64,000 nt of DNA from Turritopsis dohrnii (GCA_027922465.2 BQMF02000305.1:1-64000); one strand, 5' to 3'. Shown: positions 9,775-22,909, counted from the stretch's first letter. Program-made: numbers and translations. The notes: a model not told the origin generated them from the letters alone.

Positions 9775-12700
9775 GTAATGAAAAGTTTTGTCCGCATTGT
9801 CAAGAATGGGTTTCAAAGACTTGTTTTTATGACCATAAAAGTAAATACTTCAAAAATGGTGCTTGGAATAATGAAGAAGGTATGACAAATTATAAACAAA
9901 TATCCCTGCCTAGCTAACTTCCTAGCTAGTACTTACTGCTCTGGATAATATACTATTTGTCTGCCCAGACTTGCCAAGAACAAGAACATCGAGTATGGAG
10001 ATAATATTTGAAAAATCCATTGATCGTTCTTGTGACATCAAAGAATGCTTTCACGATTCTATTTATTTCTCAAACGAATTTTGTAACGAATTCTACGAAA
10101 GGATTCGAATAAAAATATATCTGTTCCAAATTCCATTGATTTATTTATTCATTTTTCGAGTGAATGTTTTTGAGGTATACACCAATGATAGAGTCGTAAT
10201 AGAGTCACACAAAGGAGGATTTTAAGGAGTTTTTTAAAATCCATAACATTTTTAGCAATGTTCCTATCTTTCATAAACATCTTTTGCACAGAAAATATAT
10301 GTAAAAAGTTGTTCAATCTACCTTAAATAAAGAAGTTCACAAAATCGGGGAGTAAATGTCTAAGAAAATTCCTGTTTTACCCCCTGACCAGAACTACAAA
10401 AAGTTAGATTTGACTATTTATTATAGTATTCTGTTGCTATTCACTGTTTTGCGAGCTTTGAAATTTTTTTTAACAATTTTAATTTTGATAAACGTTATAT
10501 ATGTGCAACAAAAAATCTCTTTCTTACCCCCTGGATTTGTGAAAATTTAAACCCCCATAACGTTTGATTATTGAATTTTAACCTCATAGTATTTACATAT
10601 TTTTTGTTTCTCTATTCAAGATCTATAAGATGAACTAAAGAAAAGTGAAAAATTCCAACATTAATTTTTTTCCTACCAGAAATCTGTGACAACCTCAGGG
10701 CCTCACCTATTTTCGAAAAAAAATGGCACCTAGTTTTTTTCCATCTCTGTCACCCAAAGAACGATTTGAGACATTAGAATTGTTTCTATCCCTTTTCTAA
10801 CGAATTACACAACCACCCCCACTAGATGTGAATTCCAACGCACATCTTTTGGAAAAATATTTGGAAACTTATTTTTGCATCATCTAACGCACAACTCTAA
10901 TATGTTGTTTAAAGTCAGTCAACGAATGCATTTAAAGATCTCAAAAACAACGCTGACTCGACAATTAGTTGTCCAAGTAAGAGTTAAGCATCTATGTTGC
11001 AGTTACAGTCTTAGACCTGAGTATAACTTTTATCGGGAAAATAACAAACTTTTCAGGGGTGATTCGAAACGAAAACAAATTCTTGTGGTGAAAGCACTTT
11101 TCTACAACTCTATTTTCATTCTACGAAAGCTCCATACATAAACAAATGTCCTGATCCGCAATGGTTATAGATATTACAGTTTCATGTTTAGCAGACAATA
11201 AAACGATGGAAGTCGATACAGTTGATTGTTTAGCAAACGAAAATAATGCATTAAACCAGGATTGGTCCAGTGAGTAATATATGACAATAATAGTTTCTGC
11301 ATAATCACGATCAACAAATTTATAATATACAGTTCTTCTTTAGTGTTCAGTCGTGATGATGATGAGGATAATGATGACGGAGATAACGATGACACGAATG
11401 CTTCACCTTGCAAAGGTGATAACGACGAGGAAGAATTTCCGGTGAGATTTCTCTGTTGCAACTTGCATAGCGTAATTATCCAATGACACGAGCAGATGTA
11501 TTTCGAACCTATGGAAGATCACACTAAAGTTGAACTTTAACATAGAAAATAACTAACACAATAATTAATAATTAAGCGATTGATAATTAATTGATAATCT
11601 TGAAATTCGTAAATGTAATCACAGATGATGGCTTTTATCCTCGTCAACTTAGAGCCTGATTATATGAGGCGGGTTGACCCGGTTCTGTCCCGCCATGCCG
11701 GGTTGGGACTGATAACTTTTTTTATATTATATGACAAAAATTCAACCCGGGTCAACACTGGGTTGAACACTGGGTTGACAAAACGAAAGCGCGAAATTTA
11801 AAAAAATGCTTTTGGAATTGATATTTTCAAATATTATGATATTTACTGGACTATTATTTCAAATGCATGATATTCTGTCCTGGTACGTGCTTCATAGGAA
11901 GCAATTGATTCAAAATATTTCGACTTATGTGGCTTTGCGTCGCAGCAAACTGATCACTAAATTAAAACATAGCAGAAGAAACATCCGAAATAAAACGATC
12001 TGCTTGGTATAAAGAAGGAAGAACTGAACAATGGTGGATAAACATGTACTACATCTATAACGATGATTTCGACTGGAAAAAAATTTTCGCATCACTCCAC
12101 TTGAATTTTTCATCCGCCATGTTTATCATTCGATAATGTTTTAGTGGTACTGCGCATGCACTGTTACAAAAATTATATTCTCCAACCCGGCCTTCGGGGT
12201 TGGAGATATTACATGAGGCGAACCAACCCGCCAAATCAACCCCACCCGGGTTGGAAAAACGAGCCAACCCGCCTTGCCGGGTTGACTCGCCTCATAATAT
12301 GGAATATAATTTCTGCATGAATTTTCCAAAATGCCGAGCTAGCTGATCTTCTTCTACGGAGCTGCAGCCGGGTTACAAACGGGTCAACCCGCCTCATATA
12401 ATCAGGCTCTTTCTTACTATTTTACTAACTTGACTTGCAAAGTCGCAATAAATATTGTCACCTGTAACGAGCTGTTACTATGAAAACTCTAAGTAGGTTA
12501 TTAGTATTCCATTGTTAAACCAATTATTTTTTCTTATTACAGGTGGTTGAAATTCCAGACATCTGGCTTGAAGATGAACTACCAGAGAAGGACTTTGAAA
12601 CTGACATGTCAAGTAACCAAGACACTGAAAACAAGTCCTGTTTAATCGTGAAACTAATATCAAACTTACTTCTCATTTGGAAAACAAAGTTTCGGGTTTC

Positions 12701-15468
12701 GGATAACGCAATGAACAGTCTCCTCCACATCGTCCAATATCTTTTAACATGTCTGTCTTGTATTGTTGGCGAGGGATTAATGGATTACTTTATCGAACTT
12801 TTCCCATTTTCATTGACTAAATTAAACCAAATGCTTGGTTATCAAAAAGATTCGTTTGAAAAGTTTGTTTCGTGTCCGAAATGTCACAAACTTTATAACT
12901 ATGATGCCTCATTTTTTGTTGATTCTGAAGGAAAAAGACAGACTAAACATTGCCATTATGTACAGTATCCAGAACACCCACAGCAAAGATTTAGAGCACC
13001 ATGTAATGAACCACTTATGAAAAAAATCGTAAGTCGCAACGGAAGCAGAACTTTTGTTTATCCGTTTAAAGTGTACGCATACCAAAAATTAAAATCATCC
13101 CTTGTTAGGCTTCTGTCCAACGAAAATGTTGTGGAACTTCTACAGCGAAAGATCACTACATCCGATGATTGTTTCTTTGACATACATGATGGACACATTT
13201 GGAAAACCTTCATGGATTCCTTGGGAAATCATTATTTTGACAATCCCCGAAACTTGGCTGGAATGTTAAACATAGATTGGTTCCAACCTTTCAAACGTAC
13301 CGAATATTCTTTGGGTGTGATATACATGGTAATTGTGAATCTACCACGAGATGTTAGATTTAAAAAAGAAAATGTCATCATCGTGGGCATAATTCCTGGA
13401 CCACATGAACCAAGTCTAAATGTCAATACATATTTAGAGCCACTCGTAAATGAGTTACTTGAGCTATGGGAAGGTTTTTTTGTGATGGAAAAAGATGGCA
13501 TCCCAAAATTATATCGTTTTTGCTTAATGTGTATCGCAGCAGATCTTCCGGCTATTCGAAAGTGTTGCGGGTTTCTATCATATAATGCTGAGAAAGGTAT
13601 GTTCCAAAAGGTTTATGTTCCAAGAGGAATATCTAATACATGTAATATACATATACATGTAATACAATAAATTTACCTTATTCCATTTTGCCATCAGATA
13701 CTCGAAGATGCTTGCATTTGTTACTGAAAAAAAAGCAGTTTATCTAGAAAAAGATTGATAAACATTACCGAATCTGTTGCATCTGAAAAATAAAAATTAA
13801 CTTTAGACTATCATTTAAAAATGTTTACACTCTCCTTGTGCACTTTCCAAAAAACTTACAAGACCAAACATTCTAATTCAAAAAGATACTATATTGCTTA
13901 TTGTCAAATTCAATTATTGTCAAGCTTCTGTCAGAATAAAATATTTTTCTATAGGTTGCAGTAAATGTTTGAAACAGTTTCCAAGAAAATTTGGAGAAAA
14001 GCCTGACTATTCGGGATTTGATGACAACAACTGGGTGAGAAGAATTGGAAATGACCATAAAGATCTTGCAATTGCTATCAAAGCAGCCCCAAACAAAGGA
14101 GTTCAATCACAACTTGAATCTCAACATGGTGTGCGGTATAGTGAACTATATAGATTACCATATTTTGATCCGATTACTTCACATGTGGTAGACCCTATGC
14201 ATAACTTGCTGTTGGGGACGGCCAAGCATGTTTTTGTAGTTTGGATTAAGTTGGGCATCCTTGATGATTGCAAAATAAATTTGATTGATACAGAGATGAA
14301 GAAAGTTAAATTACCATCTGAAATAGGAAGAATAACAAAGTCAATGGCACATTATAAAACAATGGTATCTGATGAATGGAAAAACTGGACCTTCTTTTAT
14401 TCTTTGTTTTGCTTAAAGGATGTACTTGCAAAAAAGCATTATAATCTGTGGCAAGTTTTTGTGCATGCTTGTCATTACTTTATTAGCACATCAATTTCTA
14501 AAGAAGAAGTTAATGCAGGTCATATCTTTCTGAAATTATTCTGTGAAAGATTTCAAGAAGTGTATGGTCCAGAGCATTGTACACCTAACATGCATATGCA
14601 CTTACATCTCAAAGAATGTATTTTGAATTTTGGTCCTGTATACAGTTTCTGGTGTTATAGTTTTGAACGGTATAATGGTATTCTTGGCAACTATCACTCA
14701 AATAACCATGCTGTTACTATAACTTTAATGCGAAAGTTTCTTGATGGAAATCGTGGAATTTCTTCATATCAACAATTGGAAGGAATTGAAAATATACCAT
14801 CCTTGTCTGAATTTAATCTGAATGACAGTGATCATGATAGCAATGACATTTCGCAGTTTGATTTTCTAAAAAGAAAAGCAGTAGTTTGTCTTGAAGATTT
14901 GGAAATGCAAGGATTTTATAGACTCGCCTGTGTGCCAAAACTTTACCACTTATCTGCTCATCAAGTAGCTGAAATTAAACAGCAGCTATGTTCCATGCTT
15001 CAAGATGTGCATGAAATTTTTGATGTGAATGTGTTTGTTCATTGCTTTAATAACATTTGTGTGGGAAGAGAAAACCTAACAACATATTCACAAAGAAATG
15101 GTGAAAACAAGGACAGTTGTATATTAGTCAAAACAACAGAATTTGATTACCGACCTGGCTTTGTTGTCAATGTCTTCCAAGTTGGAATAAGTGTTCTAGA
15201 CATCAACAACTGTTGCAGGAATATCGAAATTGTCTGCGCAGAAGTAGAACTATTGAAAAAACATCATGAGAGACATTGGTATGGTAGGAATTGTCCAATG
15301 GAACTCTGGTCAACTGAAAGTGAAAATAAACATTTGTTCATTCCTCTTTGTCGGATTAAAAGAAAATGTGTCATAATCAAAGACATTCAGTATTTCCAGC
15401 AACTTCCATTAGCAAACAATCGCAAATCAATTGGCAAATCATTTGACAATATATATTTTGTTTTATAG
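9775..15468 (+). CDS. EnSpm/CACTA transposase (Tnp2-type DDE), five recognised exons
   Basis: Catalyses cut-and-paste transposition of the surrounding element. Exons: 9775-9879 (zinc-finger-like CPHC...C...H, typical of the N-terminus in this family), 11180-11269, 11344-11441 (Asp-rich linker), 12543-13596 and 13955-15468. All borders are AG/GT and phases agree; the last join rebuilds the family's KGCSKCLKQF zinc knuckle. Candidate catalytic acids are Asp in ADLPA (near 13540), Asp in VDPMHNLLLG (near 14190) and Glu in SFERYNGILG (near 14665), each in the context known for Tnp2 transposases. The C-terminal domain (DYRPGFVV...) is a beta-rich tail often found after the DDE core. No stops or frameshifts are seen, so the element may be autonomous. 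A start-codon exon upstream of 9775 was not found. A MITE sits in the 11442-12542 intron. Confidence 0.85.
9880..11179. other. First recognised intron of the transposase gene
   Basis: AT-rich with no supported exon. Poly-pyrimidine and poly-T runs are frequent. An additional small exon cannot be excluded because the phase would permit it. Confidence 0.4.
11652..12409. mobile_element. Inverted-repeat element inside the transposase intron
   Basis: Left end GAGCCTGATTATATGAGGCG and its inverse at the right end (12380-12409) form terminal inverted repeats extending into gggttgaccc/gggtcaaccc. Internally, CCGGGTTG-type palindromes recur (12180-12300). It has no coding capacity for a transposase. 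Flanking bases (tta / ttt) do not give a clean target duplication. Confidence 0.75.
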
Positions 15469-17554
15469 GTATATATAGGTAATGTTTCTTTCAAATATAT
15501 ACTATAACTTTTCTTAAGGAACTATATTATACATTCTTTTTTTTATAAGCATAGACTTTATAAGCATACTAAGGCTGAAAACTGATGAAAAAATAAGCAT
15601 ATGACAAGCATAATCTGCATAATTTTTTTAGAAATAACTACAAAAATGAACATCTGCCTTGACAACTTTCGGGACAAAATGGTTTTAAAACTATACTCAG
15701 CTATTATAATGAAAAGGATTCTCAAAAAGTGCAACTAGAAAGATGCCTGTGACGAAGAGACACTTCATCATGCTTCAAAGTTTTATAAACAACTATCTAA
15801 TTTGCTATCAATAATTTCTGCAAACAGCTTGGACAACTTCTACGATAAGCGTATCATAAACATTAATCAGACTGAAATCAGAATTTTGCTTAAGCATAAT
15901 GAGGCTTGACACAAAAATACCCCATGGTTATAAAAAAAGAGTGTACTAAAAAGCAATCTTTATTGTATATAATAGATAACAGTATTTCATAAAATGGAAG
16001 CACACTTATAGCCTAATATGAACTGGTATGATATGCTATCATAGCTTCTCGACCAAATTAACATGAATGATAATTCTGTCACTTTCAAAATATATGAGAC
16101 TATTAGATTTTCATTTTAACTTTTGTTGTTATATCATTTACCTTACATAGTTGGAATTAAGGAAAAAATATCGCTTCGTGAAAAAAACTAGAAAATATGT
16201 ACGTTTTATGCGAAGGGCATTAGTATGACCGTGATCTATTTGCTAGTGTTAGTGGAATCTCAAAGAAGTGTTTGATGGCACGTTGCATCATAATTTGGTT
16301 ATTGTTACAATTATTCTCTAACAAAGAAATAAATGAATAATAATTAATATATTTTTTCATCAAACACCTGAGTTATATATATAATCAAAACATTCTATTT
16401 TTTCATCATTCAATTTCATTCATAACATGAGTGTATGATCACCATGGTTATTTTAAAGTTAAAAATGGAAACAAGATTGATTCGTGATTCATGAATAACA
16501 AAATCCTTAATTCCAACCATGCGTTAGGGCATTATAATTCTTGCATGATTGTTTTTTTTTTGCATATGTATATATATAGTTTCTTTCGTTTTACTTTCAC
16601 GTTCCAAATTAAAATTTTAACAGCACTTTGATTTCTCTTTGTCAGGTATATATATAGGTAATGTATATTATAATGTATATATAATTATAATTATGATTAT
16701 ATAACTTCTCTTTCATACATGGAGCACACTCTCTTTATAATTGTGTCCAAGTTACTTCATGTTTAGGTAATGTATATAATATACACTGTCAGTGAGAATA
16801 AAATTTGTTTCTCCTAATATATATTAATTTTCTGAACTTCTGTAATCTTCCCTACTGAAATACTAGAACATACTATAATTTCTATCTTCTTTTATTGTTT
16901 TACTTATCTTATCAGGCAGAAGTAAAGAGGCAAGCTCAGTTAAACAACCTTTTTTCTCTAAATTGTCTGTTACTTTATAAACTTTAATTCTTTTCAAGAT
17001 ATGGTTATGTTTTCTCAAAAAAGTAGCTCATTATTGATTGCTGACTTTTAATCTTTTTAACTTTATGAAAACAAGTGTTTTTCTTTCTTCTCTTCATTAA
17101 AAAATCATCAATGAAAAGGTTTTATTTATACACATGAAGGTTCATAATCTTCTTAATAATATATTATGTAGAAGTTTATAATTTTCATGTCATTATCATC
17201 AAAGTTTCATTGTATATGAATATGTATACATAAGCTACTTTACTTGTGATAGTGTATGTGTACAACTAACAAGAGGAAAGATTGGATAAAAATATACCTT
17301 TTTACCTTATACCTGTCTCATTTAATCACGTAATCCGGCACTGACAGGTCAGCTTGCAATCAAAGCATAGAATTTGAATTCTATTAATCAAGGGTAAAAA
17401 ATAATGTAAAACTTCTTTCAATTTCATTGGGAAGAAGGAAGTGCTATAAACCCCACACAGCTAATCCATACGGCATGTAAACAAAAACACTCACTCACTC
17501 CTTTGCTGTCATCATGTTTCCCCCTAATGTAAAGACGACACGAATTTCGAAATT
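15469..17554. other. AT-rich 3' region of the EnSpm element
   Basis: No coding region is supported. The motif aggtatatataggtaatg following the transposase stop recurs at about 16645 and in shortened form at 16764. No strong polyadenylation context is singled out. Confidence 0.45.
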
Positions 17555-17702
17555 GGAAATGATTGGAAAATGCGAAGTAGATATTTCCAGACTGGAAACT
17601 TCTGGGAAATTCAGAGTGAAAATTTCCGTTTACTAAATTATGTTTAAACTCAAAAATTTCCCTAGTGATAAATGTTCGGGAAATTTTCATATTTTTCCAG
17701 TG
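17555..17702. repeat. Right subterminal repeats and terminus of the EnSpm element
   Basis: Clustered ttggaaa, tttcc and gggaaatt motifs in both orientations precede the terminal tatttttccagtg. They mirror the left array at 2815-3150. Confidence 0.72.
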
Positions 17703-17705
17703 CGA
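17703..17705. repeat. Right target-site duplication (CGA)
   Basis: CGA immediately after CAGTG, matching 2789-2791. The recombinase coding sequence resumes here (R-K-P-S-M). Confidence 0.92.
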
Positions 17706-18012
17706 AAACCCTCAATGAAGAAGGATTTGGCTTTGATGATGTGCCATTCAATACCAACTGCAGAAAGGTCGTATTATCTACAAGATAAAAGCAAAAATGC
17801 AACCAAGACATCTACTTCGTTACGCGAGTTGATGCGGGCTCCTGAACCTACAGTCCTGGAAAACGAAAAGATTAACGAAGTTTTTGCTGATTGTATCCAT
17901 GCAGGAAAAATTACCCTCACCATCGTTAGGGAACGCCGGGAACAATGTGAGAAACTTGACCATCTGGATGATATTCAATTACGCGACAGAATCCGCTACT
18001 TGATTTCAAAAG

Positions 18013-19201
18013 GTATGTTTAATTATGCATAATAATTAATATTTTTATTAATTAATATTAATTAATTATTTGTAAATACTGTATTTATTTACAAAAACTT
18101 TTTTATGAGCCACTCGATTTTTGGACTCAGCCCTGAGGTTGCTTAGCATTCTAATTTAAGAGCAAGCAGTTTTACTATGATTTGCAAGTAAAATATTTTA
18201 TTCTGGCTTTGCGCTTCCATTTAGCATTTTAGCAATTCAAACATGTTTTGTCTATAAAATGGCGTTTTTATTCTTGAATTCACAGTAATAACTTGTGTTT
18301 GCATGGAAAGGGCGTGGGTGGGGCGTAGTTTTATGAACTTGATTGAAGCTTTGAATTTGATTAGATTCGAACGGGATCATTGGTGTGTTGTGTAGCTTAA
18401 ATAACACTTAAATAACTAGCCGTAGCCGAAACTAATCTACCACCGTCTTGAAACAATTACAGAGTACGCAAGAATTAAAAAGCCAAGTTGCCTAATACAG
18501 GCTTTATTGAGGTTTTTTTTCAGAGTAAATATTTCCTTATATCACATGATCTAAATCACCCAAGGGGAGTTTCATTTAATATGCAATACTGTTATTGAAT
18601 ATGCATGAACCCTATGGTTCTTTAAGATTTTGAATCAGTAGTCTTTTACGCCCACCAAGCTATAGTAGGGTACCTCCCTCGCGCTCGCTTTGCTGGCAAA
18701 AAATGTTTTTTGGTTCGTGTTCTTTATCCTATTGATAAACTTCTAATAAATGCCCCTGGGACGAGTTTAAGGGAGTTTATTAGAATCTCTTGACATATGT
18801 ATGTTTGAATTCAATTTTCATTCTTTTTTTAATAAATATGGGAAACGTTCTACCCACTTTCTCTCTTTTTATGATGAACTTATAAAGTTTTGTATTTATT
18901 CTTCCGCTTCTTTAATTCCTCGTCTAAAACGGACGAGGTTCGTTTGCCACTAGTGAAGAGATGAAAGAAAAGAGAATTCCTTCATTAAAAATAAACACCT
19001 CCCTAGCTTTCAAACGCCTCCCTCTAATAAACGCCCCCCAAATATCTCGAAAATTAAATAAACGCCCCGGCGGTTTATTAGAGAAGTAAAGTAAAGTAAT
19101 CAGATGTTCATTATATGACAACAACCCACCGTCATGGTAACGTATTGGCGAAAAGTACATACCCCCTTTCTGATATAGCTTTTTTCCTTCTATCATTATA
19201 G
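18013..19201 (+). other. Last intron of recombinase copy 1
   Basis: Begins GTATGT after an AAAAG exon end and ends tatcattatag before the last exon. It is longer than the matching intron in copy 2 (29680-30092), partly because of the inverted-repeat element at 18741-19086. Confidence 0.7.
18741..19086. mobile_element. MITE-like inverted-repeat remnant
   Basis: Left ttctaataaatgcccctggg and the reverse complement of the right end (ttctctaataaaccgccgg) are similar, and AATAAACGCCCC repeats internally near 19022 and 19060. No target duplication is identified. Confidence 0.45.
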
Positions 19202-19560
19202 TTCCGACTGATGATAGTGCTATTCAAGCTGGCGATTCTACTCAAGCTAGCCCGCAAGTAACTGATGAAATCCTGCCATCTGCTACCGAGGACGATATTT
19301 CTACCGTCACATCTGTCACAACAATGTCAAGTCTATCGAATGCTTCTAGCCGAAGGGTCGAATTCACATCAACGGACAAAAACCTAATTGAAGGAAAGTT
19401 CGGAATGTTGATAACTGGAACCGGTACCATTGCACAGAAGACTGTGAAATCGATGGCTTCGAAAGACACTGGAATAAAAGCGCTTGTCGAAAAGTATGGT
19501 TCATATAGAATCACTGAAAAAATAAGAACTGAACGTAAAAAATTCAACAAGGAAAGATAA

Positions 19561-20185
19561 AATTACCTGTCTTTTATGCTTTTTTCTTAAGTATATACGA
19601 ATATTTTCCTAAGGCCCCCATGTTAAGAACGCCTTTTGAGACCTTCAGTGGGGAGGTTACGTAGCGTTTCTGGACGACGTACCATGGGCACTCGTGAATA
19701 AATCGAAAATAATGGCGTGCAGAAGAAGCTACGCAACTTTCAGTCAGTGAAGAAATTCTCACCTGGCATTTTCTGAATTACGGTTTTTTATTCACTTTAT
19801 ATTCATACTTTATCTCTTCTCTTCATCGACTTTTTTTCATTTCTTTGTTGTTTTTTAGAAAGATTATTTTGAGTCTTGTGACGCAAATTTGAGATGCTGT
19901 GGATATTATCATTTCGACCATGAAAGTCTGAAATCGGTCTCTTTTCGGAAATGTCCCTTTAATCGAGCAAAACATCAATAAAAATCACTTAGCGTACCGT
20001 TCTCCCGCCTTCTCTCTCTTCCAGCGGATTATGTAAACTTTACGTCAAATTTAGTGAACAATGTGTTTTTATTTTATTTATTTTTTGTTGTCCTAAGATC
20101 GGCTTGTGTTTAAGATTCAAATGTTTCTGCTTGTAATAAAAAAGGGATACTGCAAGCCTTTGGTTATCCCTAAAGATGTTTCTTG
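19561..20185. other. Downstream flank of recombinase copy 1
   Basis: No gene is recognised. The recombinase stop is at 19558-19560; the first aataaa seen is about 135 bp downstream, so polyadenylation is uncertain. Confidence 0.35.
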
Positions 20186-20556
20186 CCGTAACTATTCTAA
20201 TTTAACGCTGCTTCTAATTAACGCAGATCGGTGAAAATGTCCAAAAAATCATTAACGCGGGTTGCAGATCCTGGAATTTACTTTTTCTTCTAATTTAACG
20301 CGGGCTAGAAATTTTCAGAAAAAAGAAAACTTTTAAACGTTTATGGTCTTATAAAAACGTGTTGTCTCCGTCGTAATTTCGTTTCTCCGAATCAACACTA
20401 TTTATTTTATGTGAAAAATATGATCTCTAAAATTTTTTTTTTGAGAGTCAAATTTGATTCTTATTTTCTGCGGGCTATCAGATTTTCCTCTAATTATTAA
20501 CGAGGGTCGGTCAAAATAATTATTGTTACTCCCGCGTTTAATTAGAATAATTACGG
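20186..20556. mobile_element. MITE-like element with CCGTAA...TTACGG ends
   Basis: Left ccgtaactattctaattt and right aattagaataattacgg are inverted repeats. The internal motif CTAATTNAACGCGGGT recurs in both orientations. About 371 bp, non-coding. Confidence 0.6.
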
Positions 20557-21325
20557 TACAAGAGATTCTAGGGATCCGAACGAGAAGGAGCACAGCTTAA
20601 AAGTCAGCGTTTAAACGGAAATTCGGGAAAGATGTTGCCCGGCATTTTTAATTCGCTGTTTGAAAGTTTGTAGTGCATTTGTAAACTTTCTTTTTTCCTG
20701 GTATATAAATTTGTTTTGATTGTGGAACAGAGGTTATATTCGTTATATTTTTTCTAATTTCAAGGCATGCAACCTCCGTGTAAGCTGCCTCTTACAGTCT
20801 TAAATATCGTGGTAATATTTAGGAACATTTTCTTTACCCCTATTAGTATTTTTAGGGTATGAATATTGTTAATATTGGTTATTATTACATAGGAAAACAA
20901 GAGAGAATACCAAAAATGAACTGACTGCTTCATGTTTTTATTTGATACCAAATATTTTTACCAGCAAGATAATATCATTTATAGATATTTGTTTTTTTTT
21001 TGTTTGTTTTTGGATTTTTTGGCAATTTCTAGTATTTTAAACATTTTGAGCCGAGTTTAAAATGCAAAAAATACAAGTTATCAAACTGGGCATAAATCAT
21101 GGGTCCAATTGATCATAGCAACCATACTAGACTTTTGGCGGGTAAGTACCGAAGATCTTGAGCGGATAAAGCCAACTTAGGCTGACGTGGTCGAAAGCAG
21201 GCCTTTGAAGGAGAGGAACAGGCAAGGACGGACCTTAGGAGGGTAAGGGCGAACCCTGGGCTGTTGAGAGCGGACCCTAGATGGTAAAGGTTGGTTGCTG
21301 AAACTTTAAATCGACACCTTTGGGA
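20557..21325. other. Intergenic, no recognised gene
   Basis: AT-rich up to about 21100, then a less AT-rich stretch (21110-21300) of unknown nature just before the minisatellite. No convincing reading frame. Confidence 0.35.
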
Positions 21326-21329
21326 CGAA

Positions 21330-21600
21330 AAGTTAAGTTCAAACTGTGGGAACTTGTTTTGGAACATAGAAACTTTTACTCAAGAAAATTCCGTGTCAAC
21401 ACTGTCAGTACACGTTTTGGAACATACACAACTTTAATTCGATACCGTTTGCACTTGTTTTAAAACATATGAAATTCTAAGTCGATACCGTTCGTACCTG
21501 TTTTTGAACATACCAAATTTTTAGAGGACACCGTAGATACTTGTTTTGGAACATACAAAGTTTTAAGTCGACACCGTTAGTACTTTTTTGGAAAGTACAA
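21330..21600. repeat. Degenerate minisatellite, period ~57 bp
   Basis: The unit contains ttgttttggaacata followed by an aactttaagtcgacaccgt-like block. About five diverged units are visible, around 21350, 21410, 21460, 21510 and 21565. Confidence 0.7.
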
Positions 21601-22749
21601 GAATTTCAGCTTGGAGGAAAGACAAGACGTGTAAACTAGCACACAACGAAATTACAAAATTATTAATCACTAAATAAATAGCCCACAATGGACAGTTTAA
21701 ATCTTTTATTGGTTCGTACCAGACCCCTAAAATGTTGCAAATTTACCCGTATGAATCAATTTTTCGCTATTTTAAGCCAATTTTGATGTTAAAAATATCC
21801 GAGATAGACTGTTTGATGGCCTTTTTGTTATGCTCGTGTAATCTCTATAATGTCTACAAAGCATTCAAGCCAAAGAAAGACAGTATGCATCATTAATGCG
21901 TTTGTACCTTATGTCTAATTTCAAGACAAAAGCTTCGCCTAACTATTAAAAAGTGTCCGTAGATAGCTCCTGAAATCAAAATTTTGAGAAAAAAAATTCT
22001 ATTTTTTGCAAAACCAGAAGGTTTTCTGAATAAAATTAATTGAGACATTGAAAAGCATTGCTTTGACTTTGAAAATAACAAAAAATTAGTTCGTTGCTAA
22101 TGTTATTTCAATTATCACATCAGTTTAATTCTTTTTTCGAGTTGCTCCCAATTTTGAACTTTTTTCACCTAGGGATTTTTGGGGTCGGCTAGGAGGGGAA
22201 AAAATTTTTAGAACTTTTTTTTTCCTGAAATCTATTTTTTAGCACCCATTTAATGCCCCTAGCAAAAAAACATTTCGATCGGGGCTGATTTTTTTTACTA
22301 AAATTGAAAAAACACAAAAGCAAAAAGTGACATCGAAATCGAATTTCGCAAAATGTACCCGGTAGTAACGCTATATAACTGATTGACCTTCAGAACCCCA
22401 ATTTTTACCCAAAATATGGATAGATAACTCAAGGAGCAGGTGGAATAAGGTGGAATTGGGATATTTTAGACATCATACCAAGTTCCTTCTCAAGACAAAA
22501 GGACAAAAGTGGGGGACAAGTGTGTCTTGAGATATCGGGGTTGCTCCCAAAATCAACATTTAACATACTTAAGGCGAAATAAAAAAAAAGGGAAAGCTAT
22601 TTGGTTTTTTCTTAGTTCTAGGCTAAAATGTATGTGATAACGAAGATTTTTCTCCATAATTATGGACAAAAAAAAATAAACTGTGATGAGCATTTAAAAG
22701 AATTAAAAATTTCTTAAAATCAGGAGCCTATCCAGCAATTGATGAACCT

Positions 22750-22752
<3 letters not shown>
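21601..22752. other. Intergenic, no recognised gene
   Basis: AT-rich sequence with homopolymer runs. No exon-like open frame with splice sites and no tRNA signature was found. Confidence 0.35.

Positions 22753-22909
<157 letters not shown>

Larger units (their letters stand above)
2792..17702. mobile_element. EnSpm/CACTA DNA transposon, 14.9 kb, with kinase and accessory cargo
   Basis: The left end reads CACTGCAAAATTTTC and the reverse complement of the right end reads CACTGGAAAAATATG, so the termini are imperfect inverted repeats starting CACTG. Both ends carry subterminal arrays of short GGAAA/TTTCC motifs (about 2815-3150 and 17555-17697), as EnSpm elements usually do. The flanks are a perfect 3-bp duplication. 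Inside lie a split Tnp2-type transposase (9775-15468, plus), a protein kinase (5875-6955, minus) and an accessory gene (3749-4883, minus), with at least three smaller inverted-repeat elements nested among them. The minus genes and the transposase diverge from a gene-poor region at 7.2-9.8 kb. The undamaged target duplication and restorable host frame suggest a fairly recent insertion. Confidence 0.9.
535..19560 (+). pseudogene. Tyrosine recombinase gene, copy 1, interrupted by an EnSpm/CACTA insertion; 5' end outside window
   Basis: The product resembles a DNA strand-exchange enzyme of the tyrosine recombinase (phage-integrase/Crypton-like) fold. Supported exons are 535-633, 1004-1063, 1611-2791 continued at 17706-18012, and 19202-19560; all junctions are phase 1 with AG/GT borders. 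The large exon has an acidic start, then a SAM-like region and the catalytic domain: first Arg in NASRSGA, Lys in HKT, Arg in MVRK, then (after the interruption) His in MCHS and Tyr in RSYYL. The transposon at 2792-17702 separates the second Arg from the His/Tyr. Codon-by-codon alignment with copy 2 is ungapped across the join once one CGA is removed. As it stands the large exon runs into a stop at 2807-2809, so no full enzyme is expected unless the transposon is spliced out or excised. A tiny 1107-1119 exon is possible but its phase does not fit. I infer this is itself a mobile or mobile-derived gene. Confidence 0.85.
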
